64,000 bases of DNA from Actinopolyspora alba (GCF_900112765.1 NZ_FOMZ01000016.1:1-64000), one strand, 5' to 3'. Numbered from the stretch's first letter, positions 1 through 9,671 are shown. Translations and numbers: made by a program. The notes: a model not told the origin generated them from the sequence alone.

Positions 1-158
1 GGGTTATCCCCACGCCCAGGGCAGGTTACTCACGTGTTACTCACCCGTCCGCCGCTCTGCACACCGATCCGAAAACCGGCGCCATCGCTCGACTTGCATG
101 TGTGAAGCGCGCCGTCAGCGTTCGTCCTGAGCCAGGATCAAACTCTCCAACAATGCAT
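1..158 (-). rRNA. rrs: 16S ribosomal RNA, 5' end only (gene runs off the left edge)
   Basis: The minus strand reads AGAGTTTGATCCTGGCTCAG, the universal 16S 5' primer site, at about 130-149. It continues with GACGAACGCTG and the conserved GTGAGTAACACGTGAGTAAC near 28-47. This is the first ~150 nt of 16S rRNA, transcribed leftward; the rest lies outside the window. The exact mature 5' end is set by analogy, about 8 nt before AGAGTTTG. Confidence 0.97.
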
Positions 159-480
159 GGAAAAAATCAAACCCCAGCACAACCCACACCACACCCCACA
201 ACAGAGGCACAATGCGAGTTGATACTCAAAGCAAAAAAGACAAGAAACAAACACACACACGCGTGCACAAACACTGTTGAATTCTCAAAGAACACACCCA
301 CCACCCACGCGATGGGTCCGAACAATCAAGAGTCACCGAAGCTCTCCGGCTGTTCCCGATTGCTTCTGTTTTTACTCTAGCACCCGGCTGTTCACCCCGT
401 AGAACGGGGGTCCGAATCCAAGCAGAACCCGGATCAGCCAAGCACCGGAACCACTCTCGACGACTTCCCGTCGGGAGCAC
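159..480 (-). promoter_or_regulatory. rRNA operon leader (pre-16S spacer)
   Basis: This non-coding stretch lies between the rrn promoter and 16S. At 274-293 the minus strand reads TTCTTTGAGAATTCAACAGT, the conserved actinobacterial rrn leader motif (consensus like TTTGAGAACTCAACAG) tied to antitermination and pre-rRNA processing. The region is A/C-rich on the plus strand, unlike neighbouring genes. Small open frames here show no coding character. A TAGAGT at about 375-380 could be a -10 of a second promoter, but it has no good -35. Confidence 0.75.
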
Positions 481-486
481 CAAGTT

Positions 487-515
487 ACTTTACTCGGCCC
501 GGCCAGCGGTGTCAA
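487..515 (-). promoter_or_regulatory. rRNA operon promoter
   Basis: On the minus strand a perfect -35 TTGACA (510-515) is followed after exactly 17 nt by -10 TAAAGT (487-492). Transcription should start near 479-481 and run through the leader into 16S. It is the clearest housekeeping-sigma promoter in the window. From 516 to 736 I see no gene; a TAGGCT near 574-579 is a weak further candidate. Confidence 0.85.
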
Positions 516-736
516 CCCGCTCGTTCCGGCCCGTTCGAAACCCTGCGGGCTCCTGTTCACTTGTTCTTACAGCCTAGCCCACCGCCACAGCTCACTCGAA
601 CGGGGGGTCACCCCTGTAGCGTGAACCGCGGTTCCCGAGGACACGACTCGCCCATGAGCCGCGGACACGACCACAACGTGCTCGACGCCGAGTTCATTCC
701 CTCGCCCCGGGTTCACTCGATCGCCCGGGCCGGGGC

Positions 737-3700
737 TCATTCGGTGTTCGGCTCGGGTCGCAGCCACAACTTGACGGTGCTCGTCTCCGAAGCACCGATC
801 GCCCGCATCAACTGCTCCGGTGCCACCGGCTCGCTCCTGCCCACCGGCACGATGTCGTAGCCCCAGGACGTGAACTCGTCCAACACACCGCTCGGTTCGT
901 CACCCAGTGCCCGTACTCCCGAGGGGGTGAACGAGCACACCACGGAAGGGCGGTGCTGCCGCAACAGCCCGTCCAGCCCGTGCAGGATCCGATGCACCCT
1001 GGATCCGACATCCACGTGCACCACGGAGAGGTTGCGCTCACCGATCCCGTGCTCACTGTTGAGCTCCCCGTCGAGACGCACCCCCCGCAACCGGACGACG
1101 GAAGCACGCGCGTCCGGAACGGACTGCCCGCCCGTGCCCTCGGAAGCGGTCACTTCCACCCCGCCGGTCCCCGCGGGCAACCCGAGCAGTTCACCGTCGT
1201 CGTCCCAGGCCGCGCCGTCCAGTACGGTGAGCCGTTCCCTGAGCCGTTCGGTGACGTTGACCTCCGCGTTGTGCTCCAGCAGCTCACGGGCGCCCGCATC
1301 CGGCTCCACCGCGATCACACGCCCGGTGTGGTTGAGCCTGCCGAGCACGCGGACCGCCTGGTAACCGACGTAGGCACCCACGTCGAGGAAGACCCCACCC
1401 GGCTCCAGCAGGGAGTCGATCAGGGCGGAGACCTCGGCGTCCCAGCGGTGGTGCGAGGACAGCCACGGCAGCATCACGGTGTCGTCGGCCGGCAACCGCA
1501 GCAGTCCCGCCTCGCACACCACGGGAGTGCCGGGCAGATGTGCCGTGTCGCTGTTGCGTTCGTGCTCCCGCAGCACGATGCGACGCAACGCGTCGGTACC
1601 GCGCAGCGCGTTGTCGATGTCCAGGGCGCTGCGGCGCAACCCGTTCTCCAGCTGTTCCTGCTGGCTCTTCTCCGACTCCTCGATCCGCTGCTCCAACCGG
1701 TCGACCCGGTCCAGTGTCCGCTCCACCGCCCCGGTGAGGCTGTCGATGCGCTCGGCGAGCTCGGAGAGCTGTCGCTGACCGAGCGAATCGCCGGTTTCCT
1801 CCAGCCCGCGCAGCCTGCGGTCGTGCTCCGCCAGTTCGGTACGGGCCTGCACCGTGCTGTCGTCGGCTCCCGCCACTCGTGAACCGAGCTGCTCCTGCCG
1901 CTGGGCTAGTTGCGTGAGCTCGGCGCGTACCGCGTTGATGTCGAGGTCGTCGGCGCGTTCCTGCTGCCTGCGAAGCAGCTCGGAGGAGGTTTTCTCCACC
2001 CCGTCCAGCAATGAGCGAATGATGTCGCGAATGTGCTCGTCGTAGTGGCCCAACGCCTTGAGCACGGCCTTGCGCAACGCGGGTGTAACGGCATTGCGCC
2101 CACCCATTCCCACTTCCGGTGGGCGGTGCAGCGCGTGACGGGCGATCAGCAACGGACGCAACGGATCCTCGTCGGGGGCGTGCTGGTCACGTGCCCACTT
2201 GGCCCGCCAGTTGCGGTAGGCCGCCTCCACCCGCTCCCGCAACTGTTCGCCCGCCCTGCTCGGGGCGAGCTGTCGGGACAACCGTTCGCCCGCCGCGACG
2301 GCGAACCGCTGGAGTTCCCGCGGATCGTCGGCGGCCGAGGTCAGCGCGGCAGCGGCGGACTCCACGTCGGGCTCGCCGCTGCCGTGGCATCCCACCAGCA
2401 CCGCGCCGGACGAGCCGAACAGCTCACCGACCGCCCCCTGCTCCACCGTGATCACCGGAATCCCGCACCCCGCGGCGTGCAGCATTCGCAGCGCGTACCG
2501 GTCGCCGCCGACACCGCCGTCCGCCCGGTGCAGCGAGACGGCGCAGTCGGCGACCGCCAGGACCGTCTCCTCGGCGTCGTCCCGCTCCAGCAGCAGGATC
2601 CGGTGGTCGGTGGTGGTGGCCAACCGCAGGCGTTCCGCCGCCTCGGGATGCTCCGCGGCACCGCTGACCGCCACGACCAGCCGCACGTCGGTGCGGCTGC
2701 CGAAGGCGGCACCGAAAGCGGTCACCAGGCCGAGCACGTTCGCGCGGTGCTCCTCGGCGTGGTCGGCGAAGGCGGCGAAGACGAATTCCTCGTCGATCCC
2801 GAGGCGTTCCCGCGCGGCCTGTCGGGTGGCGGGCTCCGGTGGCTCCCGCTCCGGGAACGGCAGCGCGAGTACGCGGGCCTGCACCCCCACGTGGCGCGCC
2901 GCGTGCCTGCCCGCCTGCGAGAGCGCCCACAGTTCGGTGGGTTCGCCGGAAGCGGGAGTGGTGTCGGCCGGATCGGCCCCACCGTCCGGCCGGATGTCGA
3001 TGAGGTGGTGTCCCGCGGGTACGGGCACCGAGGGATCGCAGCGCAGCACGACGGGGTAGCGCGCGTCGTCCGAGTTCGGGATGCCGGAGGTGCGCACGGC
3101 GAGCCGGACCAGTTCGGCGAGCCGTCCGGTACCGACGACCGCGACCCCCAGTTGGTCGGTCATCTCGGAGTCGTCGGTCCCCCTGCTCCGGGCCAACCGG
3201 GCGGGCACGCGCCCACTGGCCACCCCGACTCCGGCGCACCACTCGCGGAACGCGGCCGCGTCGTCGGTCAGCGGGCGCGGATAGTCACGCCGCAGCACCT
3301 GGTCGTCCTGCCACAGGGCGAAGTCCCACCGGGAACACCCCGCGGCGCGCTGTTGCTCGTCGGCGGGGCTGCCCGCCCACTCCAGGAATTCGGCGAACGG
3401 GTCACGTTCCGGCCCGGCGGGTTCGAAGGGACTGGGCACGACGGGGTCGCCCGAGGACTCGGCTGACAGCCACTGGGTCCGGTACGCGGCGCGCAGCGCA
3501 GTCGGCAGCACCGTACCGTCGGGCAGTTCGTCGAACGGCGAGGTGCGTTCGCCCGTCATTCCCCGCGAGACGAGCGCGTTGCGGTAGCCGGCACACAGCT
3601 GCGCCAGCGGCGGTGATTCGGAGAGCAGCACCCGGGGGCGATCGGAGTACTCCGCGGAGAACAACCAGGGGCGCTGCGGTTCGAACCCCTCGAAGTGGAC

Positions 3701-4540
3701 GGTACGCAGCGGATGACCATCCACTGTGTACGAACCATCGGAGGTTTCGAGCTCGCGCTGCCCGGCGTTGTACACCGACAGCCCCACGCCCGGGTCGCGC
3801 AGCACCCGGTGTTCGACCATGGCGGGCAGCCCCTCGAAGAACTCGGCCGCGGCGTCCGGTTCGGCACGCACCCGCTGTGCCCACTCGTCGAGCACCCGTT
3901 CCGCGCCGTGAGCTACCGCGAGCAGGTTCGGATCGAACGAGCCCGCCCGGGCCAGGTCCCTCGATCCGGGACGCAACCCGTCGGCGGGCAACGGGCGAAG
4001 CACACGGGGAGCGAGGCCCAACGGCGCTTCGTCGCCGAGTGCGGCGAGCGGTTCCCCGAACGAGCCGAACACCCGGACCACCGGCGACAAATACAGCACG
4101 AGTGGTTCGGAGCGCAGCAGACGGGCGAGCAGCCCGGGGAGCACGACCGAGTTGAGCGGTTCGCCGCCGCAGGCCGTGGCCAGCCGGGAGAACTCGACAT
4201 CGTCGATACCGATGTCGGCGGGGGTGCTGACCTCCTCCCGCAGGTCGGCTTCGAGGTCGGCTTCGAAGTCCAGCAGCAGGATCGTGAACCGCCCGCCGGG
4301 GTGGCACCGCAGGAACGAGTCACGCAGCACCCGCGCCCCGGCGAGCTGACCGTGCCGGGCGACCGTGCAGCCGTGCGGGGCGGGGAACCCGTTCCCGCCC
4401 CCGGCTGGCCGAGTCGATTCGTCCTCCGGCAGTTCGGCGGGCCAGGCAGGCTCGTCGACGAACTCGTCCGCCGAATCGAGCCCTTCCGGATCGGCGGACG
4501 GCCACTGGTTCGATTCGGAGTGGTCCAGGGGATCGTTCAC
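737..4540 (-). CDS. Large glycosyltransferase / FkbM-family methyltransferase fusion protein
   Basis: A 1267-residue protein. The N-terminal third resembles a nucleotide-sugar glycosyltransferase fold (LVLYLSPVVRVFGSF region). The middle resembles a GT4-type glycosyltransferase C-domain (GCGIPVITVEQGAVGELFG). A predicted coiled coil follows, and the C-terminus is an FkbM-type SAM methyltransferase (GGVFLDVGAYVGYQAVR, then VIAVEPD). The likely role is sugar transfer and O-methylation in cell-surface glycan synthesis; substrates are unknown. The open frame continues upstream into glnA. I chose GTG at 4540, after CAGGACCC, because it clears glnA and begins the natural protein. No signal peptide is seen. 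It lies just downstream of glnA2 on the same strand, 50 bp apart. N-terminal domain assignments are weaker than the methyltransferase. Confidence 0.8.
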   Translation of the reverse strand: MNDPLDHSESNQWPSADPEGLDSADEFVDEPAWPAELPEDESTRPAGGGNGFPAPHGCTVARHGQLAGARVLRDSFLRCHPGGRFTILLLDFEADLEADLREEVSTPADIGIDDVEFSRLATACGGEPLNSVVLPGLLARLLRSEPLVLYLSPVVRVFGSFGEPLAALGDEAPLGLAPRVLRPLPADGLRPGSRDLARAGSFDPNLLAVAHGAERVLDEWAQRVRAEPDAAAEFFEGLPAMVEHRVLRDPGVGLSVYNAGQRELETSDGSYTVDGHPLRTVHFEGFEPQRPWLFSAEYSDRPRVLLSESPPLAQLCAGYRNALVSRGMTGERTSPFDELPDGTVLPTALRAAYRTQWLSAESSGDPVVPSPFEPAGPERDPFAEFLEWAGSPADEQQRAAGCSRWDFALWQDDQVLRRDYPRPLTDDAAAFREWCAGVGVASGRVPARLARSRGTDDSEMTDQLGVAVVGTGRLAELVRLAVRTSGIPNSDDARYPVVLRCDPSVPVPAGHHLIDIRPDGGADPADTTPASGEPTELWALSQAGRHAARHVGVQARVLALPFPEREPPEPATRQAARERLGIDEEFVFAAFADHAEEHRANVLGLVTAFGAAFGSRTDVRLVVAVSGAAEHPEAAERLRLATTTDHRILLLERDDAEETVLAVADCAVSLHRADGGVGGDRYALRMLHAAGCGIPVITVEQGAVGELFGSSGAVLVGCHGSGEPDVESAAAALTSAADDPRELQRFAVAAGERLSRQLAPSRAGEQLRERVEAAYRNWRAKWARDQHAPDEDPLRPLLIARHALHRPPEVGMGGRNAVTPALRKAVLKALGHYDEHIRDIIRSLLDGVEKTSSELLRRQQERADDLDINAVRAELTQLAQRQEQLGSRVAGADDSTVQARTELAEHDRRLRGLEETGDSLGQRQLSELAERIDSLTGAVERTLDRVDRLEQRIEESEKSQQEQLENGLRRSALDIDNALRGTDALRRIVLREHERNSDTAHLPGTPVVCEAGLLRLPADDTVMLPWLSSHHRWDAEVSALIDSLLEPGGVFLDVGAYVGYQAVRVLGRLNHTGRVIAVEPDAGARELLEHNAEVNVTERLRERLTVLDGAAWDDDGELLGLPAGTGGVEVTASEGTGGQSVPDARASVVRLRGVRLDGELNSEHGIGERNLSVVHVDVGSRVHRILHGLDGLLRQHRPSVVCSFTPSGVRALGDEPSGVLDEFTSWGYDIVPVGRSEPVAPEQLMRAIGASETSTVKLWLRPEPNTE

Positions 4541-4590
4541 GGGTCCTGAACCTACCGTCGAGGCTTCGAGGTCGGCACTCCCCGACCGGA

Positions 4591-5934
4591 TCACAGCATC
4601 GGCATCAGGGTGCGAAGCTCGTAAGGCGTGACGTGGCTGCGATAGGCGTTCCATTCGGCCCGCTTGTTGCGCAGGAAGAAGTCGAACACGTGCTCGCCGA
4701 GCGTCTCCGCCATGAGCTCCGAGTTCTCCATCTCGGACAGCGCCTCGTTGAGGTTCTGCGGCAGGCTGGGGTATCCGGCGGCCTTGCGTTCGCTCTCGGT
4801 CAGCGACCAGACGTCGTCCTCGGCCGCGGGGGGAAGTTCGTAGCCCTGCTCCACGCCGCGCAGCCCCGCGGCGAGGATGGCCGCGTAAGCCAGGTAGGGG
4901 TTGCAAGCGGAGTCGAGGTTGCGCATCTCCACGCGCCGGGAGGAGGACTTGCCCGGCGAGTACATCGGCACCCGCACCAGTGCGGAGCGGTTCGCGTGGC
5001 CCCAGCAGACCGCCGTGGGCGCCTCACCGCCGACCACGAGGCGTTTGTAGGAATTCACCCATTGGTTGGTAACCGCGCTGATCTCCCTGGCGTGTCGCAG
5101 CAGCCCGGCCACGAAGGCCCGGCCGGTGTCGGAGAGCTCGTAGGGATTCTCCGGGTGGTAGAAGGCGTTCTGGTCGCCCTCGAACAGGCTGATGTGGGTG
5201 TGCATCCCGGAACCGGGTTGCTCACTGAACGGTTTGGGCATGAACGAGGCCCGCACGTTCTGGGTGAGCGCGACCTCCTTGACCGTGTACCGGAAGGTCA
5301 TCACGTTGTCGGCCATGGTCAGGGCGTCGGCGTAGCGCAGGTCGATCTCCTGCTGCCCGGGGGCGCCCTCGTGGTGGCTGAACTCGACGGATATCCCCAT
5401 CGCCTCCAGCGCCTCGATGGCGTTGCGCCGGAAGTGCGGGGCGGCGTCGTGGCTGGCCTGGTCGAAGTACCCGCCGGAATCCGCGGCCACGGGTTCGCTG
5501 CCGTCCACGGGCAGATCCTTGAGCAGGAAGAACTCGATCTCCGGGTGCACGTAGCAGGTGAACCCGGCCTCGGTCGCCTTCGAGAGGGTGCGCCGGAGCA
5601 CGTGCCTGGGGTCGGCCCAGCAGGGCGATCCGTCCGGCATCGTGATGTCGCAGTACATCCGCGCCGAGTAGTGTTCGCCGTCGGCGGTTTCCCAGGGCAG
5701 TACTTGGAAGGTCGCCGGATCGGGTTTGGCGACCATGTCCGACTCGTAGATGCGGGAGAACCCCTCGATCGCGGATCCGTCGAAACCGATCCCTTCGGCG
5801 AAGGCCCCTTCGAGCTCGGCGGGCGAGATGGCCACCGATTTGAGAATGCCGAGAACGTCGGTGAACCACAGCCGCACGAAGCGGATGTCGCGTTCTTCCA
5901 GAGTGCGGAGCACGAACTCCTGCTGACGGTCCAT
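4591..5934 (-). CDS. glnA2: Glutamine synthetase, GlnA2 type
   Basis: A 447-residue glutamine synthetase: ATP-dependent ligation of ammonia to glutamate in the cytoplasm, or a related gamma-glutamyl ligation. The start MDRQQEFVLRTLEERDIRFV closely matches M. tuberculosis GlnA2 (446 residues). Visible type I motifs include GFDGSAIEGF, FMPKPF, SGMHTHISLF and the ATP-binding region NRSALVRVPMY. In M. tuberculosis glnA2 sits beside Rv2223c/Rv2224c, and here too the next gene upstream is a Hip1-like hydrolase. GlnA2-type enzymes are not always the main glutamine synthetase of the cell; whether this one is cannot be told here. ATG start at 5934. Confidence 0.96.
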   Translation of the reverse strand: MDRQQEFVLRTLEERDIRFVRLWFTDVLGILKSVAISPAELEGAFAEGIGFDGSAIEGFSRIYESDMVAKPDPATFQVLPWETADGEHYSARMYCDITMPDGSPCWADPRHVLRRTLSKATEAGFTCYVHPEIEFFLLKDLPVDGSEPVAADSGGYFDQASHDAAPHFRRNAIEALEAMGISVEFSHHEGAPGQQEIDLRYADALTMADNVMTFRYTVKEVALTQNVRASFMPKPFSEQPGSGMHTHISLFEGDQNAFYHPENPYELSDTGRAFVAGLLRHAREISAVTNQWVNSYKRLVVGGEAPTAVCWGHANRSALVRVPMYSPGKSSSRRVEMRNLDSACNPYLAYAAILAAGLRGVEQGYELPPAAEDDVWSLTESERKAAGYPSLPQNLNEALSEMENSELMAETLGEHVFDFFLRNKRAEWNAYRSHVTPYELRTLMPML

Positions 5935-5963
5935 GCCCGCACCCTAAGCGTCCGGGCGGGTTC

Positions 5964-5999
5964 GTGCCCCACCCGCTCGGTCACGAGTGGGTGGGGCAC
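5964..5999 (-). terminator. Strong hairpin between hydrolase gene and glnA2
   Basis: GTGCCCCACCC-G-CTC (5964-5978) pairs with GAG-T-GGGTGGGGCAC (5985-5999) around a 6-nt loop, with one mismatch. It lies downstream of the minus-strand hydrolase (stop at 6108) and 30 bp before the glnA2 start. A T-poor terminator of actinomycete style is likely; a role in the glnA2 5' leader is the alternative. Confidence 0.55.
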
Positions 6000-6107
6000 G
6001 TCCGCCGACAGCGTGGCCGATCCCCACTCGGACCGGGATGCTCGGCGCGGGACTGTCGGTGCGGAGCTTCCGGTGGGGCGGGCACGGCCCCGACCGGAAA
6101 ACCTGGA

Positions 6108-7685
6108 TCAGGCCGAGCAGCGCTTGCCCTGCTCGGGGACCCGCAGGTCGACCAGGTAGCGCGTCCCTGCCTTGTTCACGCACTCGTTGTCGCCGAGGAA
6201 CACCCCGTGCCCCTCACCCTCGTAGGTCAGCAGCCGTCCGCCGAGCGCGTCGGCGAGCTCTCGCCCGTTCTCGTAGGGCGTGGCCGGGTCTCCGGTGGTC
6301 GAGATCACCATCGTGGCGGGCAGTTTCCCCGGTCGGGGCTCCGGCTTGTCACCTGTCTCCGGGACGGGCCAGAAGGCACAGCGGCCGCGGGCGGAGCTGA
6401 CCGGCTGACCGTCGTCGGTGAAGGGGGCGGCTTGCCGGTACTTCCGGTTGAGTTCGCGCTGTTGCTGCCTGCCGCCGATGCGGTTGGCGTCCACACAGAG
6501 CACCGCCTGGTATGCGGCCATCATGTTGGAGTAGGAACCGTCCTCGGCCCTGCGGTGGTAGAGGTCGGCCAGCTGCAGCAGCACCGATCCGTCGCCGTTG
6601 GCCAGTCGGGACAGTCCTATGTTGAGGTATTCCCAGTTCCGCTTGTTGTACATCGCCTGATACACGGCGGTCTGGGCGTCCGCGTAGGAAAGTTTTCTTC
6701 CGTCATACACAGTGGAGGCAGGACTGCCGATCAACGGTCGGGTGATCTCGTGGAACCGCCGCACCGCATTGTTCGGATCGCTGCTCAGCGCGCAGCGCTG
6801 CTGCCGGGCGCACCACTGTGCGAAGGAGTCGAAGGCCTGCTGGAACCCGGCGGCCTGTTCCAGGTCGGTCTCGGCCAGGTCCCACTCACCCGGTGACATA
6901 GCACCGTCGAGCACCATGGCGCGGACGCGGTCCGGGAATCGGGAGGCGTACTCGTTGCCGAGCAGCGTGCCGTAGGAGTAGCCGAGATAGGTGAGTTTCT
7001 CGTCACCGAGCGCGGCCCGCAGCACGTCCATGTCCCTGGCGACGCTGGCGGTGCCCACATTGGCCAGCAACTTCTCACCGCTGCGTTCGGCGCACTTCTC
7101 GGCGTAGCGGCGGTTCTCCCGCTCGATCCGTTCGACGGCTCCGTCGGAGGTGATCACCTCGGAGTTCAGTCGAGCGGCGTCCTTCTCAGCGGCGTTGAGG
7201 CACTTGACGCGAGGGGTGCTCGCCCCGACGCCGCGCGGGTCGAAGCCGACCAGGTCGAACTTCTCGCCGAGCTCGGTGCCCTTCACGTCGGAGACCCGCG
7301 CGGCGGCGTTCTGCATGCCGGAACCACCGGGACCGCCCGGGTTGAGCACCAGTGATCCGATGCGCGCCTGCTCATCGGAGGCGGACCGGCGCAGCACGCC
7401 GATCTTCGCGGTCTCGCCGTCGGGCTCGTCGTAGTCCAGCGGCACGGTCAGCCGGGCGCATTCCAGCCCCTCGGCGCCGAAGAGCTTCTCCGTGCGGGGT
7501 GTGGTGGTGTAGGACTCGCAGTTCTCCCAGGCGAGTGACTGCTGGTAGTAGCGCCGCAGCTCGGCGGTGGAGTTCTGCGCGCCGGATGGTTCGTTGTGCT
7601 GCTGTTGTGACTCCTGCGTGTTCGAGCACGCCGTCGTAACCCCCAGAAGAGCGACAGCGGCGACCACGATTCGTGGGCGAAGCAT
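6108..7685 (-). CDS. Secreted alpha/beta-hydrolase lipoprotein, TAP-like peptidase (Hip1/CaeA homologue)
   Basis: A 525-residue exported serine hydrolase. The N-terminus MLRPRIVVAAVALLGVTTAC is a lipoprotein signal with the acylated Cys at residue 20. The alpha/beta-hydrolase core shows the oxyanion region NPGGPGGSG, FDPRGVGAS and the nucleophile elbow GYSYGT with Ser237. The C-terminal part has the TAP-like region ending around GEGHGVFLGDNEC with the catalytic His. M. tuberculosis Rv2223c/Rv2224c (Hip1), next to glnA2, are the same family and act as cell-envelope proteases. ATG at 7685 is chosen because it starts the signal peptide. Longer upstream starts would overlap nadE's promoter and coding region. 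The gene is divergent from nadE with about 86 bp between. Confidence 0.9.
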   Translation of the reverse strand: MLRPRIVVAAVALLGVTTACSNTQESQQQHNEPSGAQNSTAELRRYYQQSLAWENCESYTTTPRTEKLFGAEGLECARLTVPLDYDEPDGETAKIGVLRRSASDEQARIGSLVLNPGGPGGSGMQNAAARVSDVKGTELGEKFDLVGFDPRGVGASTPRVKCLNAAEKDAARLNSEVITSDGAVERIERENRRYAEKCAERSGEKLLANVGTASVARDMDVLRAALGDEKLTYLGYSYGTLLGNEYASRFPDRVRAMVLDGAMSPGEWDLAETDLEQAAGFQQAFDSFAQWCARQQRCALSSDPNNAVRRFHEITRPLIGSPASTVYDGRKLSYADAQTAVYQAMYNKRNWEYLNIGLSRLANGDGSVLLQLADLYHRRAEDGSYSNMMAAYQAVLCVDANRIGGRQQQRELNRKYRQAAPFTDDGQPVSSARGRCAFWPVPETGDKPEPRPGKLPATMVISTTGDPATPYENGRELADALGGRLLTYEGEGHGVFLGDNECVNKAGTRYLVDLRVPEQGKRCSA

Positions 7686-7771
7686 GCGCGGGATCGTGAC
7701 ACGCGACACCGACACCGCACGATGGGTCGCCCCGGCGAACGTGCGCGGCGTCACTGAGCGAGGATGGGGAC

Positions 7772-9547
7772 ATGCCGCAGTTGCGCGTAGCTCTGGCCCA
7801 GGTAAACCCCTGCGTGGGCGATATCGCGGGTAACAGTTCACTGGTCCTGGAACGCAGCGAGAAAGCCGTGGCGCGCGGGGCGCACGTCGTGGCGTTCCCG
7901 GAGATGGTGCTGTCCGGCTATCCGGTGGAGGACCTGGCGCTGCGCAAGTCGTTCGCGGCGGCCAACCGCGCCGAGTTGGAGTCGCTGGCGGTGCGGCTGC
8001 GGGACGCGGGCTGCGGCGAGGCGCTGGTGATCGTGGGGCATCTGGACCGCGACGACGAGGGGGTGCGCAACGCGGCTTCACTGCTGCACGGCGGTGAGGT
8101 GGTCGACACCTACTTCAAGCACCACCTGCCGAACTACGGCGTCTTCGACGAGGCGCGCTACTTCGCCCCCGGCTACGACCTGCCGATCGTGCGGTTCCAC
8201 GGCCTCGACATCGGCGTGGTCATCTGCGAGGACATCTGGCAGAACGGCGGACCGATCGCGGCACTCGGCAAGGTCGGGGTGGACGCGGTGGTCTGCGTCA
8301 ACGGCTCGCCGTACCAGCGGGCCAAGGACCACGAGCGCACCCAGCTGGTGGTGCGCCGCGCCGCCGAGGCCGGGGCGCCGATGGCCTACGTGAACATGGT
8401 GGGCGCGCAGGACGAGCTGGTCTTCGACGGCGACTCGATGATCGCCACGAACCACGGGGAACTGCTGAGTCGCGCCCCTCGGTTCGCGGAGCACCTGCTG
8501 GTGCGCGACCTGGAGCTCAGCGCGGGCGGCCACACCTCCACCGATGTGTCCCCCGAACCGGTCGAGCAGGGAACACCGCTGCACTTCCGCCCGCGCGCGC
8601 TGCCCGCCTTCCACGTCGACCGGATCACGCTGAGTCCGGATCCGCTGCCCGCCTACGAGCCCGAGGAGAACGAGGGGCTCACCGAGCCGCTGGCCGAGGA
8701 GGCCGAGGTGTGGTGGGCGCTGGTCACCGGGCTGCGGGACTACCTGCGCAAGAACGGGTTCAAGTCGGTGGCCTTCGGCTTCTCCGGTGGTATCGACTCG
8801 TCGGTGTGCGCGGCGCTGAGCGCGGACGCACTGGGTGCGGACGGGCTGTACGGGGTGTCGCTGCCCTCGCACTACTCCACGGAGCACTCCCGTTCCGACG
8901 CGGCCGAGCTGGCCGAGCGGATCGGCTGCCACTTCGAGGTACGCCCGATCGAGGACATGGTCCGGGTGTTCGTCGACCAGTTGGGACTGTCCGGACTGGC
9001 CGAGGAGAACGTGCAGGCGCGCTGCCGGGGCATCACGCTGATGGCGCTGTCCAATCAGCACGGGCACCTGGTGCTGGCCCCGGGCAACAAGACGGAGCTG
9101 GCGGTGGGTTACTCCACGATCTACGGCGACGCGGTAGGCGGGTTCGCGCCGATCAAGGACGTGCCCAAGACGCTGGTGTGGCGGCTGGCGCGCTGGCGCA
9201 ACGCGGAGGCCGAGAAGCGCGGTGAGACGCCGCCGATCCCGGAGAGCTCGATAACCAAGGAACCCTCGGCCGAGCTGCGACCCGGCCAGGTGGACACGGA
9301 CTCGCTGCCGCCGTACGAACTGCTCGACGAGGTGCTCGACGGCTACGTCGAGGGCGACAAGGGCTACGACGACCTGCTGCGGGAGGGTTTCGACGCCGAG
9401 CTGGTGGAGCGGGTGCTGCGGATGGTCGACCGGGCGGAGCACAAGCGCAGGCAGTACCCACCGGGCACCAAGATCACGCTGAAGGCGTTCGGGCGGGACC
9501 GCAGGTTGCCCGTGACCAATCGGTGGCGCGAGGCGCGGCCCGAATGA
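7772..9547 (+). CDS. nadE: Glutamine-dependent NAD+ synthetase
   Basis: A 591-residue two-domain enzyme for the last step of NAD biosynthesis: deamido-NAD + glutamine + ATP to NAD. The N-terminal nitrilase-type glutaminase domain (residues ~1-270) carries the Glu (FPEMVLSGYP), Lys (FKHHLPNYGVFDE) and Cys (VVICEDIW) of the catalytic triad. The C-terminal synthetase domain has the PP-loop FGFSGGIDSSVCAAL. The ATG at 7772 follows GCGAGGATGGGGAC. It is shorter than the ~680-residue M. tuberculosis enzyme but has all catalytic motifs. It converges on the gene ending at 9726; two copies of the hairpin repeat lie in that gap. Confidence 0.96.
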   Translation: MPQLRVALAQVNPCVGDIAGNSSLVLERSEKAVARGAHVVAFPEMVLSGYPVEDLALRKSFAAANRAELESLAVRLRDAGCGEALVIVGHLDRDDEGVRNAASLLHGGEVVDTYFKHHLPNYGVFDEARYFAPGYDLPIVRFHGLDIGVVICEDIWQNGGPIAALGKVGVDAVVCVNGSPYQRAKDHERTQLVVRRAAEAGAPMAYVNMVGAQDELVFDGDSMIATNHGELLSRAPRFAEHLLVRDLELSAGGHTSTDVSPEPVEQGTPLHFRPRALPAFHVDRITLSPDPLPAYEPEENEGLTEPLAEEAEVWWALVTGLRDYLRKNGFKSVAFGFSGGIDSSVCAALSADALGADGLYGVSLPSHYSTEHSRSDAAELAERIGCHFEVRPIEDMVRVFVDQLGLSGLAEENVQARCRGITLMALSNQHGHLVLAPGNKTELAVGYSTIYGDAVGGFAPIKDVPKTLVWRLARWRNAEAEKRGETPPIPESSITKEPSAELRPGQVDTDSLPPYELLDEVLDGYVEGDKGYDDLLREGFDAELVERVLRMVDRAEHKRRQYPPGTKITLKAFGRDRRLPVTNRWREARPE

Positions 9548-9619
9548 CTCCGAGGCCGTTCCGGTTGACGGGCCTCGTCCTCAGCGGAACCTCTGGCACG
9601 GCTCTCGCCACCGTCCCGG

Positions 9620-9637
9620 CGATTTCGCGAGAAATTG
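9620..9637. repeat. Intergenic hairpin element, copy 1
   Basis: CGATTTC-GCGA-GAAATTG: 7-bp stem (one wobble/mismatch at the end) with GCGA tetraloop. It starts 73 bp after the nadE stop, in the gap between converging genes. Read on the minus strand it is CAATTTC-TCGC-GAAATCG, as in the other copies. Confidence 0.8.
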
Positions 9638-9671
9638 ACACAGCCGGGGCCACACCGCCGTACTGGCGCGG

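Noticed and set aside
375-400. Second rRNA promoter with -10 TAGAGT
   Set aside because: No recognisable -35 at 16-18 nt; the TTGACA-N17-TAAAGT promoter at 487-515 is sufficient.
1284-3466. Long open frames on the plus strand opposite the glycosyltransferase/FkbM gene
   Set aside because: High-GC antisense read-through; no ribosome sites, arginine/proline/histidine-heavy, no family resemblance. The same applies to long frames opposite virB4-like, jetA, jetC and nadE.
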